NCBI RefSeq assembly: GCF_008802365.1
Contig: NZ_VZQZ01000001.1
Coordinates: 124,001 to 188,000 of the forward strand
Direction of reading: 5' to 3'
DNA length: 64,000 nt
DNA from: Oryzomonas japonica
GTDB lineage: Bacteria > Desulfobacterota > Desulfuromonadia > Geobacterales > Pseudopelobacteraceae
Part shown: one piece after another, positions 54,976-62,958 of the stretch
Layout of the letters: each line of letters starts with the position of its first letter
Position numbering within the stretch: position 1 is the first letter of the stretch
Position numbers and translations under genes: made by a program
Notes under the pieces: generated by a model
What the model saw: only the letters and a program-made list of their open reading frames with translations
Database searches by the model: none
What the model was told of the DNA's origin: nothing

Positions 54976-56163
54976 ATGAAATTTGAATTTCAGAATCCAA
55001 CCCACCTGGTTTTTGCCGCCGGCGCACTCTCTCGCTTGGGCGAGGTGGCAAGCGCGCACGGTAAGCGTGCCCTGCTGGTAACCGGCGGCGGCAGTGTCAA
55101 GCGCAGCGGCGTCTTTGATCGTGCCGTTTCCAGCCTGAAGCTTGCCGGCGTCTCGGTGGTGGAATGTTCCGGCATCGAGCCCAATCCGCGCATCTCGTCG
55201 GTGATCCGCGGTGCCGGGATTGCCAGAAGCGAAAAGTGCGATGTGGTCATTGCCCTTGGAGGCGGCAGCACCATGGATGCCTCCAAGGTGATCGCGGCGG
55301 CTGTCCTCTATGAAGGGGACCCGTGGGACATGTTCCTCCACGGGCAGGAGAACGTGCATGTACCGGCTTCAGCCCTTCCGGTCATTACCGTGCCAACACT
55401 GGCCGCCACCGGCTCGGAGATGAACTGCGGAGCGGTCATCAGCAATGAAGAGTCAAAGGTGAAGTCGTTCATACAGGCCAACTGCCTTTACCCCAAGGTC
55501 GCCCTGGTGGACCCGGAGCTGACCCTGACGGTCCCGGCGGATCATACCGCATACGGCGTCTGCGACATTATCACCCATGTGACCGAGGGGTACTTCAACG
55601 GCGTCGAGGGCACGCCTTTGCAGGACCGCTTTGCCGAAGGGGTCATCCTCACCGCCATGGAGTGGGGTAAAAAAGCGGTGGCCGATGGCAGTGATATCGA
55701 GGCCCGCGCCCAGGTCCAATGGGCATCGGTCGTGGCCCTCAACGGCTGGGTGCAGATCGGCACCGACGCGGCCTTTCCGGTGCACATGATCGAGCACACG
55801 CTGTCCGCCCTCCACGATATCGCCCATGGGGCGGGGCTGGCCGTGGTCAACCCGGCCTGGATGCGCTTTGCCGCCAAAGCCCGTCCGGCCCGCTTCGCAC
55901 AGTTTGCCCAGCGCATCTTCGGAGTCCCGGCCAGGCCGGGTGATGAGCTTGGCTGCGCCATTGAAGGCATTGAGCGCTTTGAGGCGTTCCTCGCCTCCAT
56001 CGGCTGCCCGTTGCGGCTGTCGCAGTTGGGCATCGACGCTGCCCTGCTTCAGCAGTATGCGCAGGATACGCTGCACATCGTACACGATGATCAGGGGCGT
56101 CTCCCCGGTTGTCCGCCCATGGGCGAATCGGACATCGTTGACGTCCTGCGCTCGGCACTGTAA
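54976..56163 (+). CDS. Iron-containing alcohol dehydrogenase (YqhD-like)
   Basis: 395 residues; AAGGAGA at 54964-54970 fixes the ATG at 54976. Group III Fe-dependent ADH: nucleotide-binding GGGSVKRSG and ALGGGSTMDASKVI, PTLAATGSEMN, and metal ligands in MIEHTLSALHDIAHGAGLA with the upstream Asp in YGVCDIITHV. It should reduce aldehydes with NADPH. First gene of an operon with an exported cupin and a carboxymuconolactone decarboxylase-like protein, under probable control of the divergent AraC regulator. Confidence 0.9.
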   Translation: MKFEFQNPTHLVFAAGALSRLGEVASAHGKRALLVTGGGSVKRSGVFDRAVSSLKLAGVSVVECSGIEPNPRISSVIRGAGIARSEKCDVVIALGGGSTMDASKVIAAAVLYEGDPWDMFLHGQENVHVPASALPVITVPTLAATGSEMNCGAVISNEESKVKSFIQANCLYPKVALVDPELTLTVPADHTAYGVCDIITHVTEGYFNGVEGTPLQDRFAEGVILTAMEWGKKAVADGSDIEARAQVQWASVVALNGWVQIGTDAAFPVHMIEHTLSALHDIAHGAGLAVVNPAWMRFAAKARPARFAQFAQRIFGVPARPGDELGCAIEGIERFEAFLASIGCPLRLSQLGIDAALLQQYAQDTLHIVHDDQGRLPGCPPMGESDIVDVLRSAL

Positions 56164-56226
56164 CGGTTCCAGCCGGGCCTTGGAACAGTAAAATGATCGA
56201 GTCAGGAACAGTCGAAGGGAAATAAA

Positions 56227-56745
56227 ATGAAGACCACGACAATGCTTTTTTTGCCGCTTTCACTTTTCATTGCGGCGGGTGCTTTTACGGGCCGGGCGGC
56301 ATCGGCCGCCGAAGCAAGCAAACCGTCGCAGACCATAACCCTGGCGGGTTCCCAGGCTTCCGTCAAAGGGCCTGCCGCATATTTTACCGGTCAGGTCCGT
56401 GTTGACCCCCTCTTCCCGGCACATGATGCGGCACCCTATTCCGGTGGGCAGGTCACCTTCGAGCCGGGGGCCAGGTCCGCATGGCATATCCACCCGACAG
56501 GGCAGCACCTGCTCGTTACCGCCGGTGTCGGCCGGACCCAGGAATGGGGCGGACCGATCGTTGAAATCAAGGCGGGAGACGTGATCTGGTGCCCGCCAGG
56601 GGTAAAGCACTGGCACGGAGCCTCACCCGCGACCGCAATGACCCATATCGCCATCACGGGCACCGTCAACGGCAAGAACGTCGAATGGCTGGAAAAGGTC
56701 ACCGACGAGCAATACAACGGCAAACAGGGACATACCCATGAATAG
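56227..56745 (+). CDS. Exported cupin-domain protein
   Basis: 172 residues with a signal peptide (cleavage near ASA, about 27) and one cupin barrel: motif 1 WHIHPTGQHLLVTAG with metal-ligand histidines, motif 2 GDVIWCPPGVKHWHG. The signal peptide makes it periplasmic, which is less usual for such quercetinase-like cupins. It lies 63 bp after the dehydrogenase and overlaps the next gene by 8 bp. Confidence 0.82.
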   Translation: MKTTTMLFLPLSLFIAAGAFTGRAASAAEASKPSQTITLAGSQASVKGPAAYFTGQVRVDPLFPAHDAAPYSGGQVTFEPGARSAWHIHPTGQHLLVTAGVGRTQEWGGPIVEIKAGDVIWCPPGVKHWHGASPATAMTHIAITGTVNGKNVEWLEKVTDEQYNGKQGHTHE

Positions 56746-57481
56746 AAAAATCAACGTATTACCGGCAATCATGCTTGCCGCGTTGTGCTGCTTTTCCACC
56801 ATTTCGGAGGCGCAAAACATGGACAATAATCTGGTGCTGAACGCCAAACAGCAAGGTATCGTCACCATTGCGGCCTTTACCGCCAACGGTGATATGGAGC
56901 GGCTGAAGCCGGCATTGCATGAAGGTCTGGATGCCGGCTTGACCGTGAATGAAATCAAGGAGATCCTGGTGCAACTGTATGCCTATACGGGGTTCCCGCG
57001 CAGCTTGAACGCGATCAGCGCCTTCATGGGCGTTATGGAAGAACGGGGCAGGAAGGGGATCAGGGACAAAGCCGGCGAGGAGGCACGCCCCTTTCCCGCT
57101 ACTAAAAGCAGTATGGAGCTTGGCACGGAGATCCAGACACGCCTGGCAGGAAAGCCGGTCACCGGGGCGATATATACCTTTGCTCCCGCCATCGACCGGT
57201 TTTTGAAAGGACACCTGTTCGGAGATATCTTTGGGCGCGACAATCTGGACTTCCAGAGCAGGGAGCTTGCCACTATTTCGGCTCTGGCCAACATGAAAGG
57301 CGTCAATCCCCAGCTGCAGGCCCATTTTGCCATCGGGTTCAACACCGGGCTCACTGAGGCTCAGATGAGGAGCCTGATAACCGTTTTCAAGGCCAGGGTC
57401 GGTGAGAAAGAAGCCGAAAATGCCAATGACCTTTTGGGGAAGGCTCTCAGCAGCAGGGCAAAAGAGCGATCACTGAAATAA
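56738..57481 (+). CDS. Exported carboxymuconolactone decarboxylase-like protein
   Basis: 247 residues with an N-terminal signal peptide (to about SEA, 25). Two CMD/AhpD-like repeats: KQQGIVTIAAFTANGD...EIKEILVQLYAYTGFPRS (first) and SRELATISALANMKGVNPQLQAH (second). The CxxC of AhpD peroxidases is absent, so a decarboxylase or unknown periplasmic role is more likely. Last gene of the ADH-cupin-CMD operon; a terminator follows at 57546. Confidence 0.82.
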   Translation: MNRKINVLPAIMLAALCCFSTISEAQNMDNNLVLNAKQQGIVTIAAFTANGDMERLKPALHEGLDAGLTVNEIKEILVQLYAYTGFPRSLNAISAFMGVMEERGRKGIRDKAGEEARPFPATKSSMELGTEIQTRLAGKPVTGAIYTFAPAIDRFLKGHLFGDIFGRDNLDFQSRELATISALANMKGVNPQLQAHFAIGFNTGLTEAQMRSLITVFKARVGEKEAENANDLLGKALSSRAKERSLK

Positions 57482-57545
57482 ATCATGAAGATATGGCCTC
57501 CTCCCTGGAAACTGGTCCAGATTCTGGGGGAGGTCCAGTGGGAAC

Positions 57546-57580
57546 GAAACCCCTTCAGATTCGATTCTGAGGGGGTTTTT
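57546..57580 (+). terminator. Terminator of the ADH-cupin-CMD operon
   Basis: Stem aaaccccttcaga (57546-57558) with tctgagggggttt (57565-57577), one wobble pair, then TTG and T run. Confidence 0.8.
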
Positions 57581-57709
57581 GTTCATATATGACCTGGTCG
57601 GCACGGCTCTCCCGAATAGGGGACCATGTCCGAAAATGGCGAGCACAGGTGTACCACACCATGGTATATTTCTTTTATCGAGAAGGACGCTCGATGGAAG
57701 AGGTGCCGC

Positions 57710-59170
57710 ATGCTGCTGGATGCAACAGCCTGTTATACCGCCTTGCGGGCGCGGGATTCCCGCTTCGACGGATGTTTCTTCGTCGGTGTATCCTCCACCG
57801 GCATCTATTGCCGCCCGGTCTGCCGGGCCAGGACGCCGAAGGAGGAAAACTGCTCTTTCTATGCCAGTGCCGCGGCGGCAGAAGCGGCAGGCTTCCGCCC
57901 CTGCCGGCGGTGCCGGCCCGAATTGGCGCCGGGTCTGGCCCGGGTGGATGCCGAAACGCGGCTGGCCCGGCTGGCGGCACAACGGATGGAGTCGGATGGC
58001 CTGTCCGACACGACCATCGCCGAGATGGCGGATTCTCTGGGGGCAACCGACCGCCATTTACGGCGTGTCTTTGCCGCTGAATACGGAGTCTCCCCCGTTG
58101 CCTGGCTGCAAACCCAGCGCCTCCTGGCCGCTCGGCAGCTGTTGACCGAAACCGCGATGCCCATCATGCAGGTGGCCATGAATACGGGCTTTGGCAGCGT
58201 CAGGCGACTGAACGCTCTCTTTCGCACGCGGTATGGCTCCACCCCGACGGATTTGCGGAAACGGGGAGGGGCCTGCCATGATCCGGCAGCCCCCATTACC
58301 TTGTTGCTCGGGTATCGCCCCCCCTTTGCCTGGGAAACCCTTTTGAAATTTTTGGGAGAGCGGGCCATCCCGGGCGTCGAGTCCGTGGATGCTTCCCGGT
58401 ACCGGCGCACCGTGGCCATTAGCTGCAAAGGTGTAGCCCACCGGGGGTGGATAGCCGTCTCACATCGCCCGGAGCGGCATGTGGTGGCGGTAACCCTCTC
58501 TTCATCCCTCTTCCCGGTTATCAACCAGGTGTTGGCGCGGGTACGGTTTCTCTTTGACCTGAATTGCACACCGGAAGATATTGCGGAAAAATTGGCAACC
58601 ATGGAGATCGGGGGCGCGAGGGTGTTCGAGCCCGGGCTTCGGTTGCCCGGCTGTTTCGATCCCTTTGAAATGGCGACGCGGGCCATCTTGGGCCAGCAGA
58701 TCACGGTGCGGGCTGCCCGGACCCTTGCCATGCGTATTGCGGTACACTTGGGCGACCGGGTGCAAACACCGTTCAAGGAATTGACCGTAACGTTTCCGAC
58801 CGTCGAGCGCATATGCTCTTTGGAATGCCCCATCGAGGATCTGTTGGGGCCGCTGGGGGTTATCGGCACCCGCGCCCGGTCCATCGGGGCGTTGGCCGAG
58901 GCGATGCGGCAGGGAGTAATCCGCTTGGAACCGGGCGCGGAGCCGGCGCGTGAAATGGCGCATATGGCCGCTCTGCCCGGATTCGGTCCCTGGACCGTGC
59001 ACTACCTGGCGATGCGGGCCTTGGGGTGGCCGGACGCGTTTCCCCATATGGATTACGGCGTAAAAAAGGCCCTCATGGGCCTGACCTCAAAGGAGATACT
59101 GGCTCTGGCCCAAGGGTGGTCGCCCTGGCGTTCCTATGCCACCCTGAGCCTGTGGAGTCACCTTGCTTGA
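57710..59170 (+). CDS. Ada N-terminal/AraC-HTH/AlkA fusion: regulator and 3-methyladenine glycosylase
   Basis: 486 residues from the ATG at 57710 (GAAGAGG upstream); the earlier frame from 57626 is unconserved. Domain order: Ada zinc-binding methyl-phosphotriester sensor (about 10-75) with Cys ligands in FFVGVSSTGIYCRPVC and CRRCRPE; AraC-type helix-turn-helix (about 95-190); AlkA N-terminal and HhH glycosylase domains (about 200-485) with ILGQQITVRAAR, the GxG hairpin LPGFGPWTVHYL and the catalytic Asp in PHMDYGVKKAL. It should both sense alkylation damage and excise 3-methyladenine. The separate ogt gene follows 21 bp later. Confidence 0.9.
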   Translation: MLLDATACYTALRARDSRFDGCFFVGVSSTGIYCRPVCRARTPKEENCSFYASAAAAEAAGFRPCRRCRPELAPGLARVDAETRLARLAAQRMESDGLSDTTIAEMADSLGATDRHLRRVFAAEYGVSPVAWLQTQRLLAARQLLTETAMPIMQVAMNTGFGSVRRLNALFRTRYGSTPTDLRKRGGACHDPAAPITLLLGYRPPFAWETLLKFLGERAIPGVESVDASRYRRTVAISCKGVAHRGWIAVSHRPERHVVAVTLSSSLFPVINQVLARVRFLFDLNCTPEDIAEKLATMEIGGARVFEPGLRLPGCFDPFEMATRAILGQQITVRAARTLAMRIAVHLGDRVQTPFKELTVTFPTVERICSLECPIEDLLGPLGVIGTRARSIGALAEAMRQGVIRLEPGAEPAREMAHMAALPGFGPWTVHYLAMRALGWPDAFPHMDYGVKKALMGLTSKEILALAQGWSPWRSYATLSLWSHLA

Positions 59171-59191
59171 AACGATAGGGGAGGAAAAGCT

Positions 59192-59704
59192 ATGAAACGG
59201 TATTGCACCATCCTGACGCCTCTGGGAGAAATGATCGCAGCGGTAGAGCAGGAACACCTCTGCGGACTCTGGTTTGTCGGTCAGAAATATGCCCCGGAAC
59301 ATTTCCGTGAGTGGCTGCCCGACCCGGATCATCAGGTTTTCACGGCGCTGCGGGGGCAACTGGGCGCCTATTTTGCCGGTCAACTGCGCCGGTTCGATCT
59401 GCCGGTCGCCCCCCGGGGAACGCCGTTTCAAATGGCGGCATGGGCGCTGTTGCGTACCATACCCCCGGGGACGGTCACCACATACGGCGCCCTGGCCCGG
59501 CAACTGGCCCCAGAGCGCGAAGGGCGCATGACCTCTGCCCGGGCGGTGGGCGGTGCCGTGGGGCACAATCCGATCAGCATCGTCATCCCCTGCCACCGCG
59601 TCGTGGGGGCGGATGGCTCCCTGACCGGCTATGCCGGCGGCCTGGAGCGCAAGACCGCCCTGCTGACCTTGGAGAACGTTGCAAACTTGAAGATTTCAAT
59701 CTAA
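59192..59704 (+). CDS. ogt: Methylated-DNA-protein-cysteine methyltransferase
   Basis: 170 residues, AGGGGAGG before the ATG. Suicide repair of O6-methylguanine: C-terminal domain with [21 protein letters not shown] (acceptor Cys in PCHR) and the helix-turn-helix [24 protein letters not shown]. Together with the upstream fusion protein it reconstitutes all functions of Ada plus AlkA in two coupled genes. Confidence 0.93.
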   Translation: MKRYCTILTPLGEMIAAVEQEHLCGLWFVGQKYAPEHFREWLPDPDHQVFTALRGQLGAYFAGQLRRFDLPVAPRGTPFQMAAWALLRTIPPGTVTTYGALARQLAPEREGRMTSARAVGGAVGHNPISIVIPCHRVVGADGSLTGYAGGLERKTALLTLENVANLKISI

Positions 59705-59856
59705 AATAAGACGCATTGGTTGTCATAGTACCGTTTGACGGTTTGTTTATCCTTTTCCGGCTGATTCCATGAGGCACACGCATTAAAGATCTCGCCCTGT
59801 TAGTCCCATACCTTGGAGCGCTCTGCCGCCGCTATGCCGGCGGGGCTCTCTTTCTC

Positions 59857-61518
59857 TTGCTGACCAACAGCTTTGCCCTGCTGATCCCCTGGTTCATGAA
59901 GCTGGCCGTGGAGGGATTGCAGCATCCGGCCGCCGCACGCCTCTCCCCTGCCGCCTGCGCCGCGGTGATCGTTGCTTTGGCCGTGGCGCACTGCATCACC
60001 CGCATCTTTTCCCGTACCCTGATCCTCAACGCGGCCCGCATCATTGAGTTCCGTATCCGTAACGATCTTTTTCGCCGCCTGATGCTTCTCGATCTGCAGT
60101 ATTTTTCCAGCAGCAGGACCGGCGACATCCTGTCACGATTTTCCAACGACCTGACCAACGTCCGCATGCTGACCGGATTTGGGGCCATGAGCGCCGTAAA
60201 TACCGTAATCCTTTATCTGGCGGCGGTGACGCTGATGGTGCGCATCCAGCCCTGGCTGACCCTGTGGGCCATACTTCCTTTTCCCCTGATGGTGCTGGTG
60301 GTCAAGCGGATCAGCCAGAGTATGTTCCTGCGCTCCCTTGCGGCCCAGGAGGAACTGGCCCGCCTGTCGAGCATGGCCGAGGAGTCCGTCTCGGCGGTAC
60401 GTCTGATCAAGTCCTACTGCCGCGAAGATCATTTCCGGGGCCTTTTTGAAGCCATGTCCGGCAGCTATCTGCGCCACAATCTGCGCCTGGCCCGGCTGCG
60501 CGGGCTTGTCTTGCCGGTAATGGCTGCCGCCACCGGGGCCGGCACGCTGGTGGTGGTCTTTCTGGGGGGTCGCCTGGTCATTGCCGGGGCCATGACCTTG
60601 GGGGATTTTGTCGCCTTCAGCGGCTATCTGACCATGTTGGTTTGGCCGACGGCGGTGCTGGGGTGGATACTGACCCTGGCCCAGCGCGGCGCGGCTTCGA
60701 TGGCGCGTCTGGCCGTGATTCTGACGGCCGAGCCGTCGGTTGGGGATGCGGCCGACGCGGAACCCCTGGAGGAGGTGCGGCAGGGGATCGAGTTTCGCGA
60801 GCTGACCTTCGGCTACGGGAATGAGACCGTGCTGGAGCGGATTTCCCTCCATATTGCGTCGGGTGAAAAGGTGGGGATCACCGGGGAGGTCGGCAGCGGC
60901 AAGTCCACGCTCCTCAGGCTGCTGCTGCGGCTCTTGCCGGTGGGTGACGGGATGCTGTTTCTGGACGGCCGGGATATCAACCGCATCGCCCTGAGCAGCC
61001 TGCGTCGCCTGATCGGATATGTGCCCCAGGAAGCCTTTCTCTTCTCCCGCAACATCCGGGAGAACATCGCCTATGGCCTGGCGGCGGGAACCGAGGGGGC
61101 CATTATCGACGATGCGGCACGGCAGGCCGGGTTTCTGGAGGATGTGGGCAACTTTCACGATGGACTGGACACCATGGTGGGAGAAAAAGGTGTGATGTTG
61201 TCGGGTGGGCAGAAACAGCGGCTGTCCATCGCCCGGGCGCTGGCGACGGACCCGCGCATCCTGGTGCTGGACGACCCGCTTTCGGCCGTTGATGCCGGTC
61301 ACGAGGAAGAGATTCTGGCGCAACTGGGGGTGTTCTACCGTAACAGGACCGTGTTGATCGTTTCGCACCGTCTGTCGGCTTTTCGCGACTGCGACCGGGT
61401 CGTTGTGCTGAAAAACGGCGGGATCGCCGAACAGGGAAGGCCTACCGACCTGTTGGCGCAGGGTGGGCTGTATGCGCAGATGTATCGCAGCCAGCGTTTG
61501 CAGGAGGAACTGTTATAG
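59857..61518 (+). CDS. ABC exporter, half-transporter with fused ATPase; start uncertain
   Basis: 553 residues from a TTG at 59857, but homology continues upstream in frame to 59773 (IKDLALLVPYLGALCRRYAG), with no ATG/GTG/TTG there. A natural ATG at 59769 is one base out of frame (ATG AGG CAC ACG C|ATT AAA), so a single-base error or frameshift, or an ATT/CTG start, is possible. Six-helix membrane domain (about 1-300), then Walker A GEVGSGKST, signature LSGGQKQRLSIARAL and Walker B LVLDDPLSAVD with switch His in VSHRLSAF. MsbA/MdlB-type exporter; substrate unknown. Confidence 0.82.
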   Translation: MLTNSFALLIPWFMKLAVEGLQHPAAARLSPAACAAVIVALAVAHCITRIFSRTLILNAARIIEFRIRNDLFRRLMLLDLQYFSSSRTGDILSRFSNDLTNVRMLTGFGAMSAVNTVILYLAAVTLMVRIQPWLTLWAILPFPLMVLVVKRISQSMFLRSLAAQEELARLSSMAEESVSAVRLIKSYCREDHFRGLFEAMSGSYLRHNLRLARLRGLVLPVMAAATGAGTLVVVFLGGRLVIAGAMTLGDFVAFSGYLTMLVWPTAVLGWILTLAQRGAASMARLAVILTAEPSVGDAADAEPLEEVRQGIEFRELTFGYGNETVLERISLHIASGEKVGITGEVGSGKSTLLRLLLRLLPVGDGMLFLDGRDINRIALSSLRRLIGYVPQEAFLFSRNIRENIAYGLAAGTEGAIIDDAARQAGFLEDVGNFHDGLDTMVGEKGVMLSGGQKQRLSIARALATDPRILVLDDPLSAVDAGHEEEILAQLGVFYRNRTVLIVSHRLSAFRDCDRVVVLKNGGIAEQGRPTDLLAQGGLYAQMYRSQRLQEELL

Positions 61519-61559
61519 TCTCGCGCCCCGGCTGACCGTCGCGGAGGAGGCTTGCGGGA

Positions 61560-62831
61560 TTAAAACGGGTAGCCCAAGCCGACGAATATGGCCGGGCCAT
61601 CCCGGCCGATCCCCATATCGACCCGGCCGATGATGTTCGGCCGGACAATGGCGCGGAAGCCGACGCCGGGGTTGAACTCGAAATTGCTGGCGCGGGCCTT
61701 GTCAAATGCCTCCATCACCGCCCCCAGATCGACGAAGGGTGCGACCTCCCAATCTGCGGTTACGTTGAATATCTCCCAGCGGAAAAGCCTGATTCGCTCC
61801 TCAAGGTTGCAGAGCAGGAAGCTGTTGTCGATGAAACGGTTTCGGCCATACCCCCGCAGGGTGGTCTCCCCCCCCAGGATACTCTGTTCCAGGAAAGGGA
61901 CGTCTTTCCCCAGGGTCTGGTTGTACATAAGGCGAAAGACGCTGACGTAGCGGGCGTCATCCAGGGGGAAGAAACCCTTGGCTTCTGCCTCGTAATGGCG
62001 GAAGTCGGCCGCTCCGCCGAGGGCCTTGAACGTAGGCTCAAAGGTTACCTTGGCAAACCCCCCGAAGGTTGGGGTGGTGGCGGAGTCCAGCGTACTGTAG
62101 ACCAGGGAGATGCGTTGGGAATGGGTGGCGAATCCGTTTATCCCCGGCACGTGCCTAGTGCTGAACTGGTCTTTGATATAGGGGATCCCCTTGACCGCCC
62201 CCGGTTCGATACTGACATCACGGTACCGTTCCCCCAGGACCACCTGAAAGTGACGGCCGATGTCATAGCCTACGGACAGGTTGAAACCGATTTCCCCATC
62301 GGTGTAATTGGTTTCCCGTTGCTTGGGGCTCTTGGCTTCAAAACCGAAGAAACGGGCGGAGCCGTCGTTGAAGAGATAGGTTACAAGGTTCAATTCCAGT
62401 TGCTTGTCAAAAAAGGTCTTATCGTGGAGTTTGATCTCGTAATCGTTGTTGATGATGGTGGATTGGGAGAGGTTGATCTCGGCGTTCCGGTCGGGAGTGG
62501 GATAAAATGCGCCGTACAGGGACGTGGTGACGCCGAAATTCGTGTTATGGTTCACCTGGGGTGCCAAGAGGGCGTTGATCTCGTCATTTTTGTTGTGAAA
62601 CAGGAACGCGGTCAACGCGCCGGCGGTTATCCCCTCGTTGGGGCTGGAGGCAATTACCGGCAGCGGTATGGCGACCACCTTGACCGGGGTGTTACTGGTA
62701 TAGGACGCAAAGATGCCGGGGACCTTTTCCCGCGGGATGTAGGTCGTACACCCCCCGAGCAGCACTGCAAGGAACAGGAAAAATGTAAACGGAATCAGGC
62801 TCCTGCCTGGTATGTGGCACAATTTTGACAT
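61560..62831 (-). CDS. BamA/TamA-family outer-membrane barrel lipoprotein
   Basis: 423 residues (start at 62831 or the in-frame ATG at 62849; neither has a good ribosome site). Signal peptide with lipobox LGGC (about 26-29), no POTRA repeats, then a 16-strand-type barrel with the Omp85 hallmark GGETTLRGYGRNRF (about 320) and a C-terminal strand ending GLGYPF with terminal Phe. A short Omp85 protein with a lipid anchor; it may insert or translocate a partner, or only form a pore. Convergent with the ABC exporter. Confidence 0.78.
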   Translation of the reverse strand: MSKLCHIPGRSLIPFTFFLFLAVLLGGCTTYIPREKVPGIFASYTSNTPVKVVAIPLPVIASSPNEGITAGALTAFLFHNKNDEINALLAPQVNHNTNFGVTTSLYGAFYPTPDRNAEINLSQSTIINNDYEIKLHDKTFFDKQLELNLVTYLFNDGSARFFGFEAKSPKQRETNYTDGEIGFNLSVGYDIGRHFQVVLGERYRDVSIEPGAVKGIPYIKDQFSTRHVPGINGFATHSQRISLVYSTLDSATTPTFGGFAKVTFEPTFKALGGAADFRHYEAEAKGFFPLDDARYVSVFRLMYNQTLGKDVPFLEQSILGGETTLRGYGRNRFIDNSFLLCNLEERIRLFRWEIFNVTADWEVAPFVDLGAVMEAFDKARASNFEFNPGVGFRAIVRPNIIGRVDMGIGRDGPAIFVGLGYPF

Positions 62832-62958
62832 AAGTGATATATGTATCATTCTGTCGAGCAGGGTGTCAACGCCGCAGTTGTGAACAAGGTTATAGCGCTT
62901 GTTTCTGACGTCCCCCTGAGCTATACTTTTGCATTATTCCGGCTAGGTAAGGGTCTCC

